Positions 1 through 4,569 of a DNA stretch of 5,638 nucleotides are shown in pieces. The translations under genes and the position numbers were made by a program. Position 1 is the first letter of the stretch, and each line of letters opens with the position of its first letter. This DNA comes from Butyricicoccus sp. Lineage in GTDB: Bacteria; Bacillota; Clostridia; Oscillospirales; Butyricicoccaceae. The notes under the pieces are model-generated. The model did no database searches and was not told the origin of the DNA. It saw nothing but the letters and a program-made list of their open reading frames with translations. The DNA lies in assembly GCA_031293105.1 (NCBI GenBank), contig JAUMSA010000063.1, positions 1 to 5,638 of the forward strand, read 5' to 3'.

Positions 1-29
1 ATGATAGTCAAAATATCGAGGTGATCTGA
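1..29 (+). CDS. feoA: C-terminal end of a probable FeoA (partial, cut by window edge)
   Basis: Only the last eight codons and the TGA stop (27-29) are visible, encoding DSQNIEVI. This kind of acidic-then-hydrophobic ending (xxAxxIEV) is common at the end of FeoA, the small SH3-like cytosolic partner of the ferrous iron transporter FeoB. FeoA is normally encoded directly upstream of feoB. The stop abuts the feoB start with no gap, and the feoB ribosome site (AGGTG, 19-23) lies inside these codons, as expected for a translationally coupled operon. The two other plus-strand frames are less attractive: one has TGA at base 2, and the other stops at 22-24 without leaving room for coupling. Identity rests mainly on position and a very short peptide. 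Confidence 0.5.
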
Positions 30-983
30 TTGGGTTTGACCAATAAAAGTGTCGGATGGCATTGTCAACACAAAACACAACAGGCCTGCCGTGCAGACGA
101 TCTTATCATCGCCCTGCTGGGCAACCCCAATACTGGGAAAAGCACGGTATTCAATTCATTGACCGGGCTCAATCAGCATACGGGAAACTGGGCTGGAAAA
201 ACGGTAGAGACCGCCTACGGGGTGACCATGCACCGCGGTCAACGCTTTGTTCTGGTTGATCTGCCCGGCACATATTCGCTTGCCACCAAAACTCCCGAGG
301 AAGAACTGGCGCGTGATTTTCTCTTGCACGGTCAGGCTGATTGCACCATTGTTGTCGTGGATGCCACTTGCTTGGAACGCAATCTCCATCTGGTGTTGCA
401 AACCATACAACTCTTTCCGAAAACGATTGTGTGCCTAAACCTGATGGATGAAGCCAAGCGGAAAGGAATTCAAATTGACATTCCCCGCCTGCAAAAACTG
501 CTCGGCGTTCCCGTGGTCCCCTGCGCTGCACGGTCAGGCAAGGGATTATCCAGCCTGTTGGATGCTGCCTATCAGGTCAGCACAGGCGCACGCCCAGTTT
601 CCCCTGTTCCTATTCCCTACACCGATACACACCCTACGAAGGAAACCGCCACCGAATGGTTGGAACAGCATACTGCCTCCATCGTCCTGCGCGCAGAGGA
701 TATTGCCAATCTGACCGTCCAAGCGCAGCAAGATCTGCGGTTGAGCCGCGACCGAAAAATCGACCACATTCTAACCAGCCGGCATTGGGGCATTCCGGCA
801 ATGCTGTTTTTACTCGCTTTGACCCTTTTCCTGACGATTGTAGGTGCCAATGTGCCGAGCGAGTGGCTATCCCGTCTTCTTTTCGGCGTAGTACCATTTT
901 TCGAGTCGGTTTTATCCTTCTTCCATGCTCCGCAATGGCTGCATAGCCTGCTCCTTGACGGCGTCTGGAACGTACTGGCGTCC
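30..983 (+). pseudogene. feoB: FeoB ferrous iron transporter, 5' segment, interrupted by the insertion
   Basis: FeoB is a membrane protein that imports Fe(II), with an N-terminal GTP-binding domain and a polytopic membrane domain carrying two Gate motifs. The start is TTG at 30, preceded by AGGTG (19-23) at 6-base spacing. Visible motifs are G1 GNPNTGKS (residues 31-38), the switch-I segment HTGNWAGKTVE (50-60), G3 DLPG (77-80), G4 NLMD (137-140) and a G5-like CAARSGKG (165-172). The first membrane helix spans about 256-273. Homology is good to A317-S318 (978-983). After that the frame runs 62 codons into foreign DNA and stops at 1170-1172, giving a 380-residue product without the Gate motifs or most of the transport pore. 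A soluble G domain could still be made, but iron transport from this copy is not expected. The downstream continuation lies at 4099-4254. Confidence 0.93.
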
Positions 984-1160
984 GCTATTCCCGCATGTTG
1001 TGGCGTTGTTTTGAGCTTTCTCAATACTTTGGAGAATTTGCATCAAGATTGGGAACACATTTTCGGTCATGCTGTCCTGGGATACAACGATTTGGGACGG
1101 GTCTTCGACAACCGTTTCGTCCTTACGATGATGTATAATCCGTATCGTTTGCTGCTCCAT
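912..1160 (-). CDS. Small unknown cargo protein whose C-terminus crosses attL
   Basis: The ATG is at 1158-1160, with AGGAGG at 1165-1170 and a 4-base spacer, one of the best ribosome sites here. The start lies 13 bases after the stop of the glycosyltransferase gene, so the two are probably cotranscribed. An in-frame extension back to 1388 is only a shadow of the glycosyltransferase gene. The 82-residue integrated product begins MEQQTIRIIHHRKDETVV and has a hydrophobic/helical patch (VFPILMQILQSIEKAQ, residues 35-50) but no signal peptide or known motif. Residues 1-60 are element-encoded; the last 22 are antisense feoB and cannot be native to the element. In the predicted circle the frame continues past attP for 57 further codons, ending TGA-TAA at 3925-3930, which gives 117 residues. 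I do not recognise the family. A small phage late-region protein is possible, from context only. Confidence 0.6.
   Translation of the reverse strand: MEQQTIRIIHHRKDETVVEDPSQIVVSQDSMTENVFPILMQILQSIEKAQNNATTCGNSGRQYVPDAVKEQAMQPLRSMEEG
978..983 (+). repeat. attL core (GCGTCC)
   Basis: This is the left copy of the crossover repeat. FeoB codons (GTACTG) lie to its left and element DNA (GCTATTCCC) to its right. The right copy is at 4099-4104. A core of only a few bases is usual for large serine recombinases, which exchange strands at a central dinucleotide. By the symmetry of the rebuilt attP, that dinucleotide is probably TC at 981-982. Confidence 0.8.
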
Positions 1161-1173
1161 ACACCCTCCTGAT

Positions 1174-2259
1174 TCATGTATTTTCCAGTGCCTTTTCCAT
1201 CCAGACCCGGTTGCTTTGCAATCGTTCATTCGTTGGTGAGAGTTTAAGTGCCTGCTGCACATCGGCAAGGGCCTGCGAAAAACGGCCAGTGTAATACAGA
1301 CCCAATGACCGCAGATCCCATGGCAGGCTGCCCCATGCTTCGCTTTCGCAAATATATGTCCGCGGCCGTTCGGCAATCGAAAGAGCACAATTGGTCAGAT
1401 ATACAACCCCATCCCAGTCTTTTTTTGCATACAGCACCTTGGCCAAATCCATATAAGGTTCCCGCAGATAGGGTGCTTCTGCGATGGCACGCCAAAACCA
1501 CACCATCGCTTGTTTTTCCTCCCCTTTTCTCAGATAGCACTTGGCAATATACCGCATAGAGGCGCATCGTTCATCCAACCAGGTCGCCCGCGGCATGGAC
1601 AGATGATGGAGCAAAGTTTGGATACACGCATCCCATTTGCCATAGAAAAAATATTCCCGTCCCAGATAGTGCATATTGCGGTCATCCTCCGGCGCCTCGC
1701 GCACCGATAATTCAAGCAGCGGCAAATACTGTCCCCGGGATTTCTTTGGGTCGGCATGATGATCTAATTGGATGCCTTCTACAAATATCTTTTCTCCCGG
1801 TTGGCCTTCTCCGACCCACTGAATCACTTCATGCACAGGGTGTTCCCAACGGAATCCATGCCTCGCATGGATTTTTTCAATCCAAAACACATATCCTTCC
1901 GAACCATCCGGATTGAAATTCCAGGTGTATCGATAGGATGCCTGTGCCGTTCCTGGTTTCCAAGCTGCTTCCAACTTGTTTCGCCAACCTGGGTGGAATA
2001 CTTCATCCAAATCGGTACATACACAGATGTCGGCATTCTCTGGCACTAGGGCCAGTGACCGGTTACGTGCCACATCGAACCGCCAGGGTGTGATGATTTC
2101 CTGGAATACCGTCGCACCGGCCTGCCGCAGTTTGGCTACGGTGTCGTCTTGCGAACCGGTATCCAGCACAATCACCTCATCTGCTTCGCCCATGGATGCC
2201 ATCCAGGTGCTGACAAACGCACTTTCATTTTTGCAAATCGCGTATACGCAAATTTTCAC
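1174..2259 (-). CDS. GT2-family glycosyltransferase with C-terminal TPR-like repeats
   Basis: This 361-residue protein is predicted to transfer a sugar from an activated nucleotide donor. The N-terminal GT-A fold begins MKICVYAICKNESAFV, followed by DEVIVLDTGSQDDT (27-40), WRFDVARNRSL (59-69), and the metal/donor-binding TDLDEVF with a D83-x-D85 motif. The segment GFRWEHPVHEVI (135-146) matches the acceptor-side region of the family. From about residue 195 the chain is helical with TPR-like spacing (YLGREYFFYGKWDACIQTL, YLRKGEEKQAMVWFWRAI, YYTGRFSQALADVQQALKL). The same GT2-TPR layout occurs in the S-glycosyltransferase SunS and in many phage-encoded glycosyltransferases of Bacillota. The start is GTG at 2257-2259, overlapping the upstream stop by GTGA, which implies coupled translation. 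No signal or membrane helix is seen, so it should be cytosolic. The acceptor is unknown; a phage virion or surface glycan is plausible. Confidence 0.85.
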   Translation of the reverse strand: MKICVYAICKNESAFVSTWMASMGEADEVIVLDTGSQDDTVAKLRQAGATVFQEIITPWRFDVARNRSLALVPENADICVCTDLDEVFHPGWRNKLEAAWKPGTAQASYRYTWNFNPDGSEGYVFWIEKIHARHGFRWEHPVHEVIQWVGEGQPGEKIFVEGIQLDHHADPKKSRGQYLPLLELSVREAPEDDRNMHYLGREYFFYGKWDACIQTLLHHLSMPRATWLDERCASMRYIAKCYLRKGEEKQAMVWFWRAIAEAPYLREPYMDLAKVLYAKKDWDGVVYLTNCALSIAERPRTYICESEAWGSLPWDLRSLGLYYTGRFSQALADVQQALKLSPTNERLQSNRVWMEKALENT

Positions 2260-2504
2260 TGGTTTTCCCCTTCTTCCTGTTCCGCTTCCAAAAGACCGGC
2301 TGCACGTAAACTTGCCAGCAAATGATTAAATTTGGATACAATATCATCCAGTCCCTGTGCATCCGAAACCGCCGTTATGTGTATGGATTTCTCTGGAATA
2401 TCCTCGTCTTCTGCCGGTTCCCTGTCGGCATACGGAGCATTTACCATCGCCGGTGGGGTCCAGGATTCGCTGAACAAACCACCATATGTCTGCGGACCTT
2501 GCAT
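2256..2504 (-). CDS. Small acidic protein resembling the C-terminus of phage head-fibre proteins
   Basis: This is an 82-residue protein without cysteine. Its start at 2502-2504 has GGGAGG upstream (8-base spacer). It is the first gene of the leftward operon and overlaps the glycosyltransferase start by four bases. The N-terminal half is proline-rich and probably unstructured (GLFSESWTPPAMVNAPYADREPAEDED, broken here as residues 9-27 then a run of acids). The C-terminal half contains AVSDAQGLDDIVSKFNHL followed by LASLRAAGLL, a helix resembling the terminal FNxLLAxLRxAGL segment found in head-fibre or decoration proteins of Gram-positive phages. That resemblance is from memory and short, so the family call is tentative. 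Coupling to a glycosyltransferase fits a virion-surface protein and its modifier, but a direct substrate relationship is only inference. Confidence 0.65.
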   Translation of the reverse strand: MQGPQTYGGLFSESWTPPAMVNAPYADREPAEDEDIPEKSIHITAVSDAQGLDDIVSKFNHLLASLRAAGLLEAEQEEGENQ

Positions 2505-2649
2505 ACGGTTTTCCTCCCTTAAAACAAAACATTCTCTTTCATCTTATGCGTCATGGAAACTTTGGTTGCGTGGTTTTGCAGATGGACGTCTATCGCCCTA
2601 CTCTTTTCCATATGTTATGGCACGGAATCGAAAAGGGAGGTTGGATAAT
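2505..2649. promoter_or_regulatory. Divergent control region between cargo operon and integrase
   Basis: These 145 bases separate two genes that are transcribed away from each other, so promoters for both should lie here. A weak plus-strand candidate is TTGCAG (2576-2581), 17 bases, then TACTCT (2599-2604), placing transcription start shortly before the integrase ribosome site AGGGAGG (2634-2640). A short inverted repeat, CCATA-TGT-TATGG (2608-2620), sits just downstream of that -10 candidate where a repressor could act. No convincing minus-strand -35/-10 pair was found; CATAAGAT on the minus strand (near 2543-2550) is a possible -10. No repressor gene exists on the element. Confidence 0.4.
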
Positions 2650-4071
2650 ATGAGTTCGGAACAAACTTTGCCCCAGGCTGCACTATATGTCCGTGTTTCC
2701 ACGCAGGAACAGGCGACCGAAGGATATTCCATCCAGGCGCAGCTCGAGCGGTTGCGCGCCTATTGCACCGCTCGTGGCTGGCAGGTCGCCCACGAATATG
2801 TGGACCCTGGTTATTCGGGGGCCAAGCTCGATCGACCAGCGATACAGCAACTAATCGCCGATATCCGACAATCGGTCACTGATCTGGATGTTGTAGTTGT
2901 CTTTAAACTCGACCGTTTGAGCCGCAGTCAAAAAGACACCCTGTTTTTAATTGAGGATGTCTTTTTAAAAAATCAGATTAATTTTATCTCCATGAATGAA
3001 AGCTTTGATACCACTACCCCCTATGGGGTGGCTATGATCGGCATTTTATCTGCTTTCGCCCAGCTCGAACGGGAAAATATCAAACTACGTACCCAAATGG
3101 GCCTGGAAGAACGGGCCAAAGAGGGATATTGGCGCGGCGGTGGACATCCGCCGATCGGCTACCGGTATAACCCATCGACCGGCATTCTGCAAGTCCACCC
3201 CGATGAAGCCATGCAGATTCAAAAAATCTTCGATTTATTTGTCAATCAGCAAAAATCCTTGCGGCAGATTGCATTCCAAATGGCGCGTCAATATCCTGAC
3301 CGTGCCGGTACCTACGCCAGTTCGTCAGACATCGCCCAAATTCTAAAGCGCAAGACTTACCTTGGATATGTCCCTTGGAAAGGACAATTTTATCCCGGCC
3401 GTCATGAACCTTTGATTTCGGTTTCGACCTTCTCACGGGCACAGCAGTTGCTCTACCAAGCATCACCCAAGGCCATATCCCGTCATGGCTTCCTATTGAC
3501 CGGCCTCATTTGGTGTGGGCAGTGCGGCGCCCGGTATTATGCGATGGGAGCCTATCGCGGTCCCAAGGCGAACCGTACTCTTGTCCATACATATACCTGC
3601 TATTCGCGTGCCAAAACATCGCCAAAAATGGTGCGCGACCCGCATTGTAAAAATAAAAATTGGCCGGTGACCGATCTGGAAACGATCCTTTGGGACACTT
3701 GCTGCGCGCTGCACTGGAAAGCGTTCGACTTGCCGCAATCTTCTCTCGCTCCCACATCTGCCCAAATACAAAAGCGCCTATCGGAAATCGACCAGCAGAT
3801 GGCGCGTCTTGTGGATTTATATGAGATGCAGCCCATGGACGAAATTACCGCTCGCTTGGAACGGCTACGGCGTGAAAAAAGCCGCTTGTCGGATGCACTC
3901 CGACAAGCGGCTCCTTCCCCATCGTTATCACATGCGAATACCCTGGAAGGAGAACAGGTTCGTGATCTCCTCCGGCATGCCACCTGGCAGCAAAAACAAC
4001 GCATTCTTCGCACCTTGATCGACCGCATTGTGCTGCAAGGTGATACCATCGATATTTATTGGAATTTTTAA
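2650..4071 (+). CDS. Large serine recombinase (integrase/excisionase of the element)
   Basis: This 473-residue site-specific DNA recombinase should integrate and excise the element. The start is ATG at 2650 with AGGGAGG at 2634-2640 (9-base spacer); the frame is open further upstream, but that stretch is intergenic and codes for nothing recognisable. The resolvase catalytic domain carries YVRVSTQEQ (13-21, nucleophile S17), GYSIQAQLERLRAYC (25-39), FKLDRLSRS (85-93, catalytic arginines) and FAQLERENI (136-144). The recombinase domain follows, with GYWRGGGHPPIGYRYN (159-174), RQIAFQMA and the ILKRKTYLGYVPWKG segment (231-245). A zinc ribbon is formed by C289, C292, C317 and C333. A coiled coil covers about 372-420, and the C-terminus is the family-typical RTLIDRIVLQGDTIDIYWNF (454-473). 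All catalytic motifs are intact, so the protein is probably active. A strong hairpin lies inside its coding DNA (3880-3912). The gene stops 27 bases before attR. It is unlike phage tyrosine integrases and closer to the TnpX/TndX/prophage serine class. Confidence 0.95.
   Translation: MSSEQTLPQAALYVRVSTQEQATEGYSIQAQLERLRAYCTARGWQVAHEYVDPGYSGAKLDRPAIQQLIADIRQSVTDLDVVVVFKLDRLSRSQKDTLFLIEDVFLKNQINFISMNESFDTTTPYGVAMIGILSAFAQLERENIKLRTQMGLEERAKEGYWRGGGHPPIGYRYNPSTGILQVHPDEAMQIQKIFDLFVNQQKSLRQIAFQMARQYPDRAGTYASSSDIAQILKRKTYLGYVPWKGQFYPGRHEPLISVSTFSRAQQLLYQASPKAISRHGFLLTGLIWCGQCGARYYAMGAYRGPKANRTLVHTYTCYSRAKTSPKMVRDPHCKNKNWPVTDLETILWDTCCALHWKAFDLPQSSLAPTSAQIQKRLSEIDQQMARLVDLYEMQPMDEITARLERLRREKSRLSDALRQAAPSPSLSHANTLEGEQVRDLLRHATWQQKQRILRTLIDRIVLQGDTIDIYWNF
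3875..3912 (-). terminator. Intrinsic terminator on the minus strand, embedded in the integrase gene
   Basis: There is a perfect 14-bp inverted repeat, AGCCGCTTGTCGGA at 3880-3893 and its complement at 3899-3912, with a 5-base loop. Read on the minus strand the stem is followed by six T (A3875-A3880 on plus; the first T also pairs), a textbook rho-independent terminator. On the plus strand no T-run follows, so integrase mRNA should not be terminated. It lies antisense within codons 410-421 of the integrase. In the circular form it sits downstream of the leftward cargo operon, 12 bases beyond a TGA-TAA double stop. In the integrated form it would stop leftward transcription arriving from the histidine kinase side. 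Confidence 0.8.
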
Positions 4072-4098
4072 ATCACGAAAACTCATTCCAAAGGGATA

Positions 4099-4104
4099 GC
4101 GTCC
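4099..4104 (+). repeat. attR core (GCGTCC)
   Basis: This is the right copy of the crossover repeat. Element DNA (AAAGGGATA) lies to its left and FeoB codons (ATTATCTCGGTCATG) to its right. With the left copy it defines the inserted unit; the likely exchange dinucleotide is TC at 4102-4103. Confidence 0.8.
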
Positions 4105-4254
4105 ATTATCTCGGTCATGTTGCCGCCCATGGCCATTTTCTTTCCCATCTTCACTCTTTTAGAAGATGTTGGATATTTGCCGCGGGTTGCGTTTAACCTG
4201 GACCACGCTTTCTGCAAAGCACGCACCTGCGGCAAGCAAGCCCTTACCATGTGT
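4099..4254 (+). pseudogene. feoB: FeoB, second segment (start of the membrane/Gate region), then truncated
   Basis: Fifty-two codons continue FeoB from A317-S318: ASIISVMLPPMAIFFPIF, then TLLEDVGYLPRVAFNLD, then HAFCKARTCGKQALTMC. The LEDVGYLPRVAF and CGKQALTMC blocks are the signature just before the conserved MGFGCN segment of the FeoB membrane domain. The frame is exactly that of the 5' segment once one GCGTCC unit is removed. An ATG at 4117 gives an apparent separate reading frame to 4443, but it is an internal FeoB methionine without a ribosome site and should not be annotated as a gene. After C at 4252-4254 the reading frame stays open but the residues (KRTYRAENIK) no longer resemble FeoB, so roughly the C-terminal half of the transporter is absent from this window. 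Confidence 0.9.
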
Positions 4255-4281
4255 AAGCGGACATATCGTGCCGAAAATATT

Positions 4282-4318
4282 AAAGCAGCGCTGAGAACAT
4301 TCCCAGCGCTGCTTTTTT
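4282..4318 (+). terminator. Intrinsic terminator after the truncated feoB
   Basis: Stem arms are AAAGCAGCGCTG (4282-4293) and CAGCGCTGCTTT (4304-4315), perfectly complementary over 12 bp, with a 10-base loop and a run of six T (4313-4318). It would stop rightward transcription from the feo operon or the integrase, and it faces the convergent histidine kinase gene. Read leftward the stem is followed by CTTTAATATTTT, so weak bidirectional action is possible. It begins only 28 bases after FeoB homology ends. Confidence 0.85.
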
Positions 4319-4569
4319 GGAGTGGCTCTGCATTTCCGCAAGAGTGGTTTGTGCTGCCATTTTACAGCCAGCATGGTGCTAAGCTCTGGGCGGCAGCTAC
4401 CCTAAGGGGAAAAAGGATAAAAAGAATTCGCCTTTGGGGATAAGGCTTACACGCTTCGGCCTACGCCGTCCGAAACGCTTGGAAAACAATGATCGGGGAT
4501 TATCGTGCATTTGTTTTCCATGGCCCTAGTATACGGAACGAAGATTAAAGGAACATGAAAACCCACCAT
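4319..4569. other. Non-coding stretch between terminator and histidine kinase
   Basis: No supportable gene is seen in these 251 bases; the open plus frame that runs from feoB to 4443 has no coding character. Two inverted repeats stand out. One is CGCTTCGG (4452-4459) with CCGAAACG (4470-4477), 7 of 8 pairing, with a nested CGGC-CTAC-GCCG. The other is described separately at 4480-4520. Neither has a T-run suited to terminating the leftward kinase gene. The stretch could be the end of a second inserted element or ordinary intergenic DNA. Confidence 0.5.
4480..4520. repeat. Inverted repeat TGGAAAACAA / TTGTTTTCCA
   Basis: Perfect 10-base arms at 4480-4489 and 4511-4520 are separated by 21 bases. 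Allowing a one-base bulge, pairing extends two to three bases inward. It lies 50 bases beyond the kinase stop. It lacks a T-run, so terminator function is not supported. A protein-binding site or a mobile-element subterminal repeat is possible. Confidence 0.55.

Larger units (their letters stand above)
978..4104 (+). mobile_element. Small integrative element inserted in feoB by a serine recombinase
   Basis: The interval interrupts feoB between two copies of GCGTCC (978-983 and 4099-4104), a repeat unit of 3121 bases. Deleting one unit joins codons ALAS to IISVMLPPM and recreates standard FeoB sequence in frame, so the boundaries are set to within the 6-base identity. Content is a large serine recombinase on the plus strand next to the right end, and three cargo genes on the minus strand reading toward the left end. 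There are no tRNA genes, no inverted terminal repeats of transposon type and no replication, mobilisation or regulatory gene, so the element is minimal for a recombinase-borne unit. The cargo has phage character, so it may be a prophage that lost its middle, or a small satellite-like cassette. The class name is inference; the insertion is directly visible. Confidence 0.9.

Noticed and set aside
617..1024. 135-residue minus-strand reading frame opposite feoB
   Set aside because: It is a composition artefact antisense to a well-supported FeoB G domain and spans the insertion junction.
1174..2504. Glycocin bacteriocin cluster (SunS-like glycosyltransferase plus precursor)
   Set aside because: The coupled small protein has no cysteines and no Gly-Gly-type leader cleavage site, and there is no transporter or thiol oxidoreductase nearby.
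2332..2649. Extended integrase start giving a 579-residue protein
   Set aside because: The added 106 residues overlap the opposite-strand head-fibre-like gene and the intergenic region and resemble nothing. ATG 2650 has a proper ribosome site and lies just before the usual recombinase N-terminus.
3600..4049. 149-residue minus-strand reading frame opposite the integrase
   Set aside because: It is arginine/serine-rich shadow coding of the integrase, without a ribosome site, in a different frame from the cargo gene that crosses attP.
4117..4443. Independent 108-residue gene starting at ATG 4117
   Set aside because: Its first 46 residues are internal FeoB sequence, there is no ribosome site, and the rest runs through a terminator stem.
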